Assembly: GCA_950022295.1 (NCBI GenBank)
Contig: OX465598.1
Span: 3,410,001 to 3,474,000 of the forward strand
Length of the DNA stretch: 64,000 nucleotides
Direction: 5' to 3'
DNA from: Bromus sterilis
Taxonomy: Eukaryota; Streptophyta; Magnoliopsida; Poales; Poaceae
The position numbers were made by a program, and so were the translations under genes. This document shows, piece after piece, positions 1-11,092 of the stretch; the first letter of the stretch is position 1, and every line of letters begins with the position of its first letter. Under the pieces are notes generated by a model. That model made no database searches. It had not been told where the DNA came from and saw only the letters and a program-made list of their open reading frames with translations.

Positions 1-52
1 AGTTGATGATGTCTTCTTCACCACCATCTCGGATAACTCATGCTAATTCCAG

Positions 53-1133
53 GGATGGAGTAAGTGAAAGCCAGTTTACCCAGGTCATAAACATTGAGCT
101 TGAGCAGATCATCGAGGTAGGTAGCTAGTGAATTTATTGTATCTCAACATGTGACGTGCAAGAATTATCCCGTATTGGACAGTATTATATGTCATCTACT
201 TCTAACAATGCAGGCATGCAAGTTCCTCGATGAGAAGTGGGAGCCTAAGGTCACAGTCATTGTTGCTCAGAAAAACCATCATACTAGATTTTTTCAGACT
301 GGATCTCCAGAGAATATTCCTCCTGGTAAACTTTATCTCGACCTATCACGACAAAGTCCCCTACGTTTTTGTGGAGCGAAACATGGCCCATCACAAAAAT
401 GTGTAATTTTCTGTGATTATTCTTGTCATCATTGTGTAGGGACTGTCGTGGATAAACAGGTCTGCCATCCCAAGAATTTTGACTTTTACATGTGTGCGCA
501 TGCTGGGATGATAGTAAGTAATCTTTGTTTGCTGCTCTTCTTTCTGTTACTACAATATACCAGTATACCAGTATGCACGGTGGTGATGTTACTTAAGTTT
601 GTGTTTGTTGTTTGTGACAGGGCACGTCGAGGCCAACACATTACCATGTTCTGCACGATGAGATCGGCTTCACTGCGGATGAGCTTCAGGAATTTGTGCA
701 TTCGCTTTCATACGTGTACGTAGATAGGCTTTAGCCTTCACCGCCAATGAGCTTGAGGAATTTTTATCATTCTGAAGAAAAACTGTTGCCAAGCTATGCC
801 TGAACCCTGTTGCTATGACCTTTTCAGGTACCAGAGGAGCACAACAGCGATATCAGTAGGTATGCGCGACTCGTTGTTTTTGCTCTAGCAAATAATGATC
901 ACTGTTGCAGTGTTGCTTATGTTTGGTTGTCTTCTTGCTTGCGATGGCTTACAGTTGCTCCGATTATGTACGCGCATCTGGCCGCTGCCCAGGTAGGCAC
1001 GTTCACCAAGTTTGAAGACATGTCCGAGGCGTCGTCGAGCCAGGGAGGGGAGCACACGTCGGCGGGCAGCATCCCTGTACCAGAGCTGACTCGGCTGCAC
1101 GAGAATGTGAGGGACTCCATGTTCTTCTGCTGA
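53..1133 (+). CDS. AGO4-like: Argonaute, AGO4 clade, C-terminal exons (5' part outside window)
   Basis: Six exons, 53-116, 214-325, 440-513, 621-715, 828-859 and 955-1133, join in phase into the end of a PIWI domain. Visible blocks are VAQKNHHTRFF, GTVVDKQVCHP, DFYMCAHAGM, THYHVLHDE and YQRSTTAISVVAP, then YAHLAA, whose His is the last residue of the catalytic tetrad in plant Argonautes. The protein ends in DSMFFC, the AGO4/6/15/16-type C-terminus; AGO1 types end MFYC. AGO4-clade proteins load 24-nt siRNAs and guide RNA-directed DNA methylation in the nucleus. Nothing in this part is broken. The upstream PAZ domain and the first two catalytic Asp residues lie outside the window, so activity cannot be fully judged. 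An AATAAA at 1184-1189 may serve as a poly(A) signal. The clade is clear; the exact paralogue is not. Confidence 0.93.
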
Positions 1134-2940
1134 TCTGCTCTTGATGCTGCTGTGAAGTGGAGTATCTATCTAGCTTGGTACCTAAATAAATAGCACCTGG
1201 AACTACTCTAGCTATGGGTGCCCAAAGAACTAGTCGGTGGTGAGTAAGTCAGTCCTTTGTTGTAGCTGGAAACCATGGAACTCCATGTTGTCTTCTGTGC
1301 TGGCGTAGAACCAACCTTAATTGCGACTTGCAGGTAGAGATAGTTTCAGTTTTAGTCTGGTGATCGATTATGGCCTCAGTTCAGTAGTTTGCCGTTGCTG
1401 CCTGTTGTGCCTTTGGGAGTGAGATTATATGGACGTTGTGGCTCATATTATGCCTGAGCTACAACTACAGGGCTTTGTGGGGGAGCCAGCTTCACCTCTT
1501 TCAATAATCGTCTCGCCCGAGGCCTCGACTATGGAGCGTGCGGCTTTGGACGCTGCAGGCGCCTACTCCATACAACTTTCAATAGTTGGGAGTATTTTTG
1601 AGGGTCTCTTTACAAAGAAGCTTTGTGACTTATTAAATCACTAGCTTGAAGGCTGATAGCCCTGGATCTAGTTTACGGGTAAAATCAAGAAGGTGGGTGT
1701 TAGCCCTTGAATTGGCAACCTGAAGAAGAAAAAAAATATTTGTGGAAAAAGACTTTCGTTTCATTTTATATATAAAACAACGATCATCAAACAATTCAAA
1801 ATAAACAATACGACACCACACGTACACAAGGCAAGATACAATAGTGTTGATACATAGCTACACTACCCCATACAACTCCAGGCAAACTATAAGTAGGAAA
1901 AATGAGCAATCCCTTGAAGCATTCGGAATCCTTAATGAATCTCGCGAAGAGACAAAGCCATGCACAATGGACCATAGGCTCCAAGACGACTCCTTCAGGA
2001 AGGGCACAACGCTAGAGTGCTGCCCTTGCACGATCAAAGGATCGGGTTCCCCCAGAGTCAAACAAAGACCAATGAGTAGTCGCAACGACACCTTCACAAA
2101 TAAGACGGCGCCAAATACGTTGGTTGCGGCTTAACCGAAGCCATAACGGGTTTTTCACCTCAAAGAAACTCCCAGACCTCAAAACCGGGCACAACAGATA
2201 TTGTCAAACCACCACCCTCAAAATCTCGTCTCCATCATGGACATGACGATGACTTGCTTCATCCATGAGGAGTCCCATCCACCACTGGAACTCATACCTT
2301 CACCAGCGCCTAGGACCGGCATTGGTCGTAGAGCCCTGAACCTACAACAGCAAGGGAGGGGAATGCCGAGATCACCTTCGGCATGCCACTACCTTCGCCA
2401 GCCGAACGCCATGGCAAAGGCGGCCGCCCGCAGCTCATGCCGCACTCAACTAGCACCGACCACCTCGTGGATCTGGGTATCCATCGCCACCACGACGATC
2501 GCGCACCACCACGACGGCGCGAATGTGACGATGCCGAATCGCATGGAGATTCGTGCATGGCTTTCGACGGCGCAGTCAACGTTGGCACTAGAAGCTGGTC
2601 GAGCTGACTTGAGTTCATTATAGTTTGGGTCTTTTTCACATAACATAATCTAATATTTGGCCTTTGAGGTTGCTTACTCATGGAGGAAAAAGTCCATATG
2701 CCCCCTGAAACAGGCAAGGAGCCACCTTGAGCCTTCTTCCACCTTGAGGTCGTCTGGTCGGCAGCTGCCGTGCCGTGTGCCCATCACCTCCCCTCCCATC
2801 GCAAGTCCCCGCGTGCACGCCCAATACCTCACCGACACTGGGACCCACAACCGGTACCAAGTTAAGCAAAACAAAGCCTTGGCGGCCCCACCGGTCATAG
2901 ACCCGAGAGCAGCACCCGGGTCCCACCTTCCTCTAACCGC
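1134..2940. other. Intergenic region, no supported gene
   Basis: The Argonaute 3' untranslated region runs into this stretch. Short open frames occur on both strands around 1430-1640 and 1850-2720, but none has a recognisable domain, splice pattern or consistent frame. The 1690-2640 part has the look of a degraded transposon-borne gene fragment (mixed GC-rich and A-rich blocks), which I could not assign. Confidence 0.5.
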
Positions 2941-3129
2941 GTGGACCCGCCCAGCCAACCCCACGTCGCCACGTACGCGGCCGGGAGACCCTATAAACCA
3001 GCCACGTCGCCGGCCGACCTCGCCGTCGCCGTCGTCTTCCCCAAAACAATCCCCACGCCTCTCCTCCACACCTCTTCCAGTTCCCCTCCTCCTTTCCCCG
3101 CCATAAATCTCTCCGGCACTGCAATCCCC
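2941..3129 (+). promoter_or_regulatory. Core promoter and 5' leader of the ERD7-like gene
   Basis: A TATA box (TATAAA, 2992-2997) lies about 135 bases before the start codon. Just upstream are ACGT cores at about 2963 and 2971, with a third at about 3003, in CCACGTC/CCACGTA contexts resembling ABRE/G-box-type sites. Such sites would suit a dehydration- or senescence-induced gene, but that link is inference. The leader is C-rich and contains no intron that I can see. Confidence 0.55.
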
Positions 3130-5914
3130 ATGGCCTCCTCCTACAACTACCCCAACCCCACCACCCCGTCCCCCTCCGCGCCGCCGCTCTACCCCTCGCT
3201 CACCATGGCCGACCTGTCCCCGGTCCAGATCCCCTCCTCCCCGGTCGCCCCCGACGCGCCCCCGCCCTCGGAGGACGTGCTGCTGCGCGTCCCGGGCGCG
3301 CAGCTCCACCTCATCGACGCCCGCCGCAGCCACCCGCTATCCGCCGGGGACCTCTCCCTGCACCGCATCCGCGCCGGCGCCACCTCCCTCGCCGCCATCG
3401 CCGCGCTCGGCGACGTCCAGTGGCCGCTCGCCCGCGACGTCGCCGCCGTCAAGCTCGACCCGCGCCACTACTCCTTCTCCTTCGCCGTCCCGGCCTCCCC
3501 CGACGACCCCGCCCCCGGCCCGCTCCACTACGGCCTCACGCTCTCCGCCCCCGACCCGCGCCTCGACGCCCTGCTCGCCTCCTACACCAGCTTCTCCGCC
3601 CACTCCGTCGCCGGCAGCGAGGCGCTCGCCGACGGCGTGCGCGGCGAGGTCGAGGCCGCCGCCTACTGGACCGCCGTCGCCCCCAACGTCGAGGAGTACG
3701 GCAGCGCCGTCGCCCGGGCCATCGCGTCCGGCGCCGAGAACGTGGCCAAGGGGATCATCTGGTGCGGGGTCATGACCGTCGACAGGCTCCGCTGGGGGAA
3801 CGAGGTGCTCAGGAAGAGGATCCAGCCCGGCGACACCGAGGCCGAGGTCAGCCCCGAGATGCTCCGGCGGATCAAAAGGTAGTGCTTTCTTTTCTCTGTT
3901 CTTCAAATCAAATGTGTTTCTAATTTACAGTCTTGCAAACTTATTCAGTTGGATTTGTGATGTATAATGAGTAAATGCTTCAGGTTTTGGGCACATCACA
4001 GTTCATAGTTAGATCAGATTAGTAGTTTCAAATCGTGATGCAATGTGCCATCATGAGTATCTCATTTCAATTCGATGTTATTTCAGTGTGTTAAGCATCT
4101 TTATGATTAGTATGGACAATCTCCCAAATTATTCATGCAATCGTGCTGACACTTGCTCTTTTTACTTCTACTATTTGGCTTCCCTGGTGCTATGTTAAAA
4201 CTTGGCTTGTTAGTCCTGTTCTGGATGGTGATTGTTGAATCATATATATGGATTGATGCCGGCATTCCATATTATGTCATATACTCCCTGTCTTTAAATT
4301 AGTGTCGAATATTTGTCTAGATATAGATGTATCTAGACTCCACATTTAGACAAATCTGAGTCAGTTAATTTTAGGCTGATTGTGCTGTTTCGTTTTGAGA
4401 TTTCTCACCTTGCTATGCTTTGATGGTTTTAGATTTCCTTGTACTTTAATTACGCAATTTGAGAATACATAATTTCAGTCAAGTATTTCTGGTACTATCG
4501 ATCTGAAAGAATATGTGCATGTGATTGCTGGCAGGGCTAAGAAGGTGACAAAAATGTCCCAGAAAGTGGCAACTGGAATACTGTCTGGAGTTGTGAAGGT
4601 TACTAGCTATGTCACAAGCTCATTGGTTAACTCAAAAGCTGGCAAGAAGTTTTTCAGCATGTTGCCTGGAGAGGTCGTTCTTGCTTCGCTTGATGGATTT
4701 GGTATGTGATCCTTTTCGTAAACAGAATGTGTTGTACGTTAATCTTGTTGGTACATCTTGTGTTGTCGGTAAGGTATCTGTCATCTTGATCATGAAAAAA
4801 TGCCAACTTTCAGTATATACCGTGAAACATGAACAATATACAACACATGGAATTTGAACATGCCTAAAGAAGTGTAAAAAATCATTTGAGTTTTACTAGT
4901 TGAAGGCAATCAGGCTGGGTGTACTAGTTCTAAGTAGTAAGGGAAGTAAATTGGTTGGCAATTTCTTTTTTCCTTCTCCTCTCTATTCTGTATGCTGAAC
5001 ACGTTATGTCATATTCAGTCCTACATTTACAATGGTTAATTACTGCTGCTTATCCTCGTAAAAGGTTGTCATGTAATCATGCAAGTCGAGCTATCAGCTA
5101 CTGGCATCATATTCATAGTGAAGTCATTGGCAGCAACGTTAGTTTCATCCACTGGTGATACAATCAAGTCCTATACTGTGAAAATGGCTATTGTATGTTG
5201 GAGTGAACCAAAAGCATGCCAGCTCTCCTGTTTGCCATCTGCCACCATACTTCCTTAAGTCTGAATATTTAGGGATGCCAGCTCTCCTGAAATACTTTAT
5301 CTGTGAATCTACTTAGAATCAAGTAATAACATGATCTCCTGGGGGCACATTGTGTTCTGCATTTGCTATTGCAAAATAGTCTCTACCAAATCATGCATTT
5401 CATCTGCTTAGTTGTTTCTAACTGTTAGGTGTATGGAATTTCTGTGTTGCCTGAACATCATTCTTGAAAGTAACAGGGGAACTTACTTTCTTCTGTTTAG
5501 CTTATGTATCTTTTGCTGGTGTCAACAGGCAAGATTTCTGACGCTGTAGAAGTGGCTGGGAAGGATGTGCTATCAACATCGTCAACGGTGACGACCGGCC
5601 TTGTAAATCACAAGTACGTGTTATTCTACCGCACAAACTTGTCTCTCCTCCCTTGGTTCTTGGACCAGAACATGGAGCAGTTCCCCTCACATCACATGAT
5701 TTTCTTCTTCTTCGACAGGTATGGAGAGAAAGCTGCTGAGGCAACCAATGAAGGTCTCGGCGCAGCAGGCCACGCCATCGGAACAGCATGGGCCGTGTTC
5801 AAGATCCGGCAGGCATTGAACCCGAAGAGCGCCTTGAAACCCACGTCACTCGCCAAGTCCAGCATCAAGGCTGGAGCCGCGGAACTCCGGGCGAAGAGCA
5901 GCAAGAGCAAGTAG
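3130..5914 (+). CDS. ERD7-like: Senescence/dehydration-associated protein (ERD7/spartin-like)
   Basis: Four exons, 3130-3878, 4535-4701, 5529-5613 and 5719-5914, give a 398-residue protein with all phases consistent. The N-terminus is Pro/Ser/Ala-rich, starting MASSYNYPNP. An N-terminal plant region containing DVLLRVPGAQLHLID follows. A C-terminal senescence domain, shared with animal spartin, runs from about residue 190 to the end; it holds IASGAENVAKGIIWCGVMTVDRLRWGNE and the Gly/Ala-rich VATGILSGVVKVTSYVTSSL and TNEGLGAAGHAIGTAWAVFKIRQALNP stretches. ERD7-family proteins are stress-induced, bind membrane lipids and help remodel membranes in cold and drought. The ATG at 3130 was chosen because family proteins begin near here and the longer frame upstream lies in the leader. 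AATAAA at 6230 may be the poly(A) signal. Intron 1 holds a MITE fragment (4284-4372). Confidence 0.92.
4284..4372. mobile_element. Truncated Stowaway-like MITE in intron 1 of the ERD7-like gene
   Basis: After a TA the sequence begins CTCCCTGTCTTTAAATTAGT, a Stowaway-type terminal repeat. It has the internal palindrome around ATAGATGTATCTAGA and the inverted GACAAATCT half. The right terminal GGGAGTA is missing. Confidence 0.6.
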
Positions 5915-7316
5915 GGTCCGAAGCCACGCCGGTCGTGTTGGGATCTGATCCTCAGAAGTTTGCATCCGCCGCCACCAGTCCCAGCTTACGCCCTGCCTTG
6001 TTTGTAGATATGTGTAATAGAAACAGAGAACAACCTGCCTGTCATGTGCTTCTTAGTGGAGTATCTGTTGCTTGGTTTCGTTATGTGCTCTGTCAGTCTA
6101 TGAAATGGAGTAAGTTAGTTACTGGATTTTACTGCTGTTATTGTGGTATTGACCCTTCATTCAGTTGCTCTGATGCTGAAGGCGTAAGCGTGAACCGAAT
6201 GCTGATGCTTTGACATACTGTTGTCTCGCAATAAAAAGGCACGTTTTAACCTAGTGCACTGAAATTATATTTACTGTTGAAACTTCATAATTGCCCCATC
6301 TTGCAATGAAACTTCAGTATTATCTCCTTGATATATGCCCCACCCCAGTTGCTGGCGAATAACTTTTGGAATTACTCCAGAGCAATATTTCTACGCTCTG
6401 CATATGCTTCTATTTTGGCATTATAGAAGGAGAGAACATGTGCAAAGCAGGAACAAAAGTTCCAAAGAGTGGGTAAATAAATGGAAGAAAATGGTTTGAT
6501 CAGCACAAGAGCTGTACCCCTCAATAAAACGCGTCGATTTCTCTCCTTCCATAAGTTGACATGCTATATAAGAGCAACTCTAGCAGCTACGACCAAAGTT
6601 AAGTCGTCAAAAACAATATGTGGGTCACCGCAAATGGAAAATGCAACACCAAATCACGCGTGGCAGAGCAAGCAGATATGCCATATCGAATGGCAAATTC
6701 ACAAACATTGAAATATAGATAATTCACGTTAATTCAAGTCACCGGTTGCATGCCGCTTTGTATTGATTGTAGGTGATGTCGTATAGAGCCTTGGCCACGA
6801 CGCGGCGTACAGATACCCGGTATTCACGGGCCATTCCAGCTGCGTCGGCTGTGCGGAGTGTCTCCTCGACACGACACAACTTGGCGGTAGATGACCCGGT
6901 CGAGGCCGCGGCAGGTCACCGCTGCCCAATGTCGAGGCCACCATCGTCATAGATATCTCAAGCAGGAGCTCCAACAGCGTGGATTCGGCCGGTGTCGTCA
7001 TCGTTAATGATAAATAACAGTAATTTATAATTGCATCAATCACCGTAAAAGAGCTCTTAAAATAAATATAATTTATACAAAACTTTTAAACTTCCATATA
7101 ATTTTAATGATAAATAATTCATAGTTAATAATGTAATGATATTTCTAATATGAATTACCCATACTCTTTGTTATATAAATGAAACATCAGTGAAAACTAC
7201 AGTTGCATGTTATTGAGTTTTTAAAAAAAATTGTTCAGAAAATGTGCTAGTTTTATTATCTTTTGAGACTTTGTCACTTAACACTATTTCATCACGGAAT
7301 ACTCTTAAATGGAAAA
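5915..7316. other. Intergenic region with a lone MULE-like terminus
   Basis: The 3' untranslated region of the ERD7-like gene ends near 6240. At 6566-6582 AGAGCAACTCTAGCAG matches the terminal-repeat motif of MULE-like elements seen again at 19688 and, inverted, near 56037; no matching right end was found here. An open frame on the minus strand at 6729-7043 resembles no family known to me. From 7040 on the DNA is AT-rich. Confidence 0.4.
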
Positions 7317-8474
7317 TCTATACCTACTAATAAAGGATGATTAATTTCTCCGAAATTTTCGTCCGTCACACATGTTTTTTTAATAAATCCCCTGAAAATT
7401 ATATGAATTAAACAAAGTACCTCTTTCAGAAAAAGAAAAAACGATTTTAGGCCCATCTCGGCCCATCAGTGCATCCCACAGAAAAAAATCATTTTTTCTT
7501 TGGTCTATTACCACTCCCATTGCCCGTCCAAGCCCATCAGCGACTATCTTTCTTTTTTCCTTTTTTTCTGTTTTCTATTTAACTCAAATAACTTTTGAAT
7601 TGTTTAAATAATTCAATTTATTAAGTCTTATAAATTTCTATAAGACTTACATTATTAAAGATTCATAAAATCATTTACATAGCATGTTATGTTATCTCTG
7701 AAAATACGAACTCAATTTAAATATTAGTGAAGGTTTGAACTATGTTATTTGATTTTCCAAATTTATGGAAATTTTACAGTACCTCCTACTATCATTTTAA
7801 GAGTATTCAAGAATTTAAAAAATTCCATAAAATGAAAGTCTCTGTCTTAATTGATCTTTGATTTGAAATTTAATTGTATTTATGGTTAAATAATTCGTAT
7901 TTAAAGTGCTGACATCCCAAAATCTTAAAAATTATAGGACTGATTTCTAGAGTTATGAAGAACATTTACTTGAGCACGCATCTTTTCAAATATACTTAAA
8001 TCCATTTTCAAAGGTTTTATATTCTTCTTATTTACATATGTGCACATTTGATTTTGAATTACTACGTCGATTTTGTTTTTTACATATCATCTTGAAACTG
8101 ATCGTAGCTCTTGCCATGTTTTGTTGTGTGTTCATCATAATCTATATCTATATCTATATGAAAGCATGTGTGTTAATTGTGGAGTGTTATTCATTCATTT
8201 TGGTCACAATCATTGTTGAGATTTTTGCCATATGCTTGATAAATTTGAAGGAAGATGATGCATTTCTAGATTATAAAAATAAATGCCCCTTAACACCGAA
8301 TTAAGGTTTTTGATGACTTATGTGAAACTGATAATAATAGTACTTTTCTTCTACAGGCCATGCACTTATTCGTCTTCGCATCATGGTACAGATGTTATGA
8401 CATTCTCGCAGACTTTTCAATGGACACAAACATCAACTTTTTCTCCCGTTGCAACGCACGGGCATTTGTACTAT
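7317..8474 (+). mobile_element. Non-autonomous Helitron-like element
   Basis: The left end begins TCTATACCTACTAATAAAGG, the 5'-TC start common in grass Helitrons. The right end carries the hairpin CCCGT-TGCAACGC-ACGGG (about 8446-8463) about ten bases before a CTAT terminus, against the usual CTRR. There is no target-site duplication and no Rep/helicase frame. The body is AT-rich with no gene fragment I can name. Family assignment rests on the two termini only. Confidence 0.55.
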
Positions 8475-8774
8475 AATGAATAAATGACAAAACTGCATGG
8501 CTCATTGGATTTTGTTCTAACAATTGCATCAATTATATAGACTATATTTATATCCATGTGTGTGTATGTGTTTTTTTTTTGCGGGTAATGTGTGTGTATG
8601 TGTTTGATCATGTATATTTTAAATATCCTATAATATCTTTGTATATATCTCTATCACGCATGTCTCAGAAATATCTTACTAGTGATATGTGATGTAAGGT
8701 TAGATAAGAATTTTTTATATAAACTTCAATTGTACAAATTGAATTGTTTACACTCTTCAATTATATAAACTTCA

Positions 8775-8820
8775 ATTGTACAAGATTAGGAATTGTTTAA
8801 CATTTCTAATCTTGTACAAT
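8775..8820. repeat. Perfect 15-bp inverted repeat (hairpin)
   Basis: ATTGTACAAGATTAG at 8775-8789 pairs exactly with CTAATCTTGTACAAT at 8806-8820 across a 16-base loop. A second copy of the flanking ATATAAACTTCAATTGTACAA lies 48 bases upstream. The hairpin sits about 100 bases beyond the stop codon of the minus-strand USP/pseudokinase gene, so it may be in that 3' untranslated region, or may be a small foldback transposon. Confidence 0.6.
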
Positions 8821-8916
8821 GAATTGGAATGCATAAAGGCAAACATTTAACAAATCATTTCTGTCTCAAAACAAGGAATGTTTCCTACACTGATTGATCC
8901 TGATTACAAATGTAGC

Positions 8917-11092
8917 CTAATCTTGTGCGGTTTCCATGGCAGTCTCCAGCATGGCGCGCGCCTCCTCCAGCAGCTCACCGGCGGGGCGACACGGCACTCG
9001 GCCGTCGCTCACGGCGCAACATCTCAGCCCGAGGAGCGCGACCTTCGCGGCGAGCTCCGTCGGCCACCCTCCCGCGCTCGCGTCCACCACCTCGCTCCAG
9101 GCCCTACCCCTGCCGGCGGCTGCCTCCCGAGCCGCCTTCTTCGCCGCGCGCGCCGTCATACCCGTGACCAGCCGGAGGAGCACGACTCCCAGGGCGTGCA
9201 CGTCCCACTGCGGGGTCGGCTCCCCCGTCGCGAGGTACCGCGGGTCCACGTACGCGAGCGCCTCGCGGCCGCCCCGCTGCTGCTCCGCCTGCGCCACCAG
9301 CCCGCGCACGCCGAGGCCGGCGAGCTTGCTGCCGGTGGGGCGGTGCTCCTCCTCCTCGTCGCCGTCGGGCAGGAGGAGGATGTTCGCCGGGCGGACGTCG
9401 CCGTGCACCGTCATCGCTGACGAGTGGAGGAAGGCCAGAGTAGAGCAGAGCTGGTACGCCACGGCGCACCGCGCTCTCCACGGTAGCGGCGGCACCCCGT
9501 CGCCTCCTTGGCCGGCGAGGCGGTCCTCCAGGCTCCCGCACGGCACGAGCTCGTGCACCACGGCGCGTGCCTCCGGACACACACCCACGAGCCCCACGAG
9601 GCCAGGGTGGCTCACCGTGCCGACGGCGTCGACCTCGCGAGCGAACCGCGCCTCGTCGACGGCGACGTCGGAGGAGATGACCCTGACTGCGACGCTCTTG
9701 CCGCGCAGTGTTCCTCTGTACACGCCGGCGCGGCCAATGCCGGCACTGCCGATCCTGGCGGACTCGTCGAAATGGCCTGTCGCCTCCTCCAGCTCCGGCA
9801 AACCGAGCCGCAAGACACTGACACCGTGGTCACCATCTATTGCGGACGGCATGGATTCCACCGCAGCTTCAGGTTCCCTGAGCTTCCCATTCGCCGCATC
9901 GTCCATCTCGCATGTAGTGTCACCCTGACATTGTAGGATCAAACACACTTATCACCATCCACAAACTATTTATCACTCTGACACAATGGATGATCCTAAT
10001 TCCTAACCATATCAACTCCGGCCACATTGTTCTTGCACACGTACCGAACCATGGTGTAAAGGCATGGGCGAGTCCTCCATGCCGACCGGCTCGGCACCGA
10101 CATCGCCGTCCTCCTCGCGGTGCGACGAGGATTTCGATGTCGAGCAGTCGTCGGAGGCGGTAGGCCGTGGGCTGGTGCTAGCCGTGGATACCTCTGCTCT
10201 GCTCATCAGCCCCTCTTCACTACTGGCCTCTCTGCACTTAATTGTCAAGAATCAACATCGTCGCCAAGAATGTAGCACTTTGCCAATCAATATCGTTTGA
10301 GACGTGTCAAATTAATTCAGAACCAGATGTATGTACCTGGTGCAGACGAGCTTTCCCTTGCAGACGAACCAGATCTTGCAAGAGGGATTGGCCTTGAGCT
10401 TGACAGTGGCCGCCTTCTTGGACTTGGGAGCCCGCATCTTCCTGACAACAACGTAGCATCCAATCCATCACATTGTCCGCACGCAAAGCAAGAGCCAGGA
10501 GGATTGTAACCACACATGAGATACCTCGAGTAGGAGCGGTCGGCGGCGGCGCCCATGACGAGGTCGGCGACGCCATGGTCGTCGACGAGCTTGAGCAGGC
10601 CGGTCGCCAGGTCGTCGCCGGACACGATGAGCTTGCGCGCGTGGACCTGCAATCAATCAGTTTGGTGAGGACAATGATTGGTGAACAAACACGGCAAGGA
10701 AGGAGGGAGGAAGACTCACCCTGTGGGTTTTGCAGATGTGGAGGAGGTGGTCGAGGGCGTCGCTGGCCTCGTCCTCCTCCCACTTCCGGCACGCCGCCAC
10801 CATGGCTGCTCCCACCTGGCTCGCCGGCACCCAAGCCCCCACTGCATCGACGATTCAGAAGATGATTCATAGACCAGGATGAGGATGAGATGAGATCAGA
10901 AGACGAAGCAAGAAACACTAGCTACTTACTCATGTTGATGCGGTGCGGCGGGCGGTGGACGTGGGCGAGCACCAGGCGGCGGCCGGGGAAGTTGGCCAGC
11001 ACCCACAGCAGGTTCGCCTTCCAATTCCAATGCTCCTTCACCACCGCGCAGTACACCTCCTCGCCGCCGGCCGCCGCCTCCTCCTCCTTCAT
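8917..11092 (-). CDS. Universal stress protein domain fused to a pseudokinase (PUB-kinase type lacking U-box)
   Basis: Six exons on the minus strand, 11092-10930, 10841-10720, 10646-10525, 10441-10337, 10231-10045 and 9924-8917, encode 568 residues with consistent phases. Residues 1 to about 170 are a USP-like alpha/beta domain (VYCAVVKEHWNWKANLLWVL, LVLAHVHRP, LIVSGDD, LVMGAAADRSYSR). A Ser/Thr-rich linker follows. Residues 270-560 match the kinase domain of U-box/USP receptor-like cytoplasmic kinases (GLPELEEATGHFDES onward). Key catalytic positions are lost: beta-3 Lys is Arg314 (VAVRV), HRD is HGD at 407-409, and DFG is GLG at 436-438; the glycine-rich loop is IGSAGIG. In this family a U-box normally follows the kinase; here the frame stops at QD* right after it. 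It is probably a scaffold or decoy rather than an enzyme or E3 ligase (inference). Confidence 0.85.

Noticed and set aside
2674..3906. Long minus-strand frames over the ERD7-like first exon
   Set aside because: Gly/Arg/Val-rich shadow of a GC-rich exon; no family resemblance.
8936..9928. Long plus-strand open frame (330 codons) opposite the USP/pseudokinase exon
   Set aside because: It is the antisense shadow of GC-rich coding sequence; its translation is Ser/Arg/Pro-rich with no domain, while the minus strand has a clear kinase fold.
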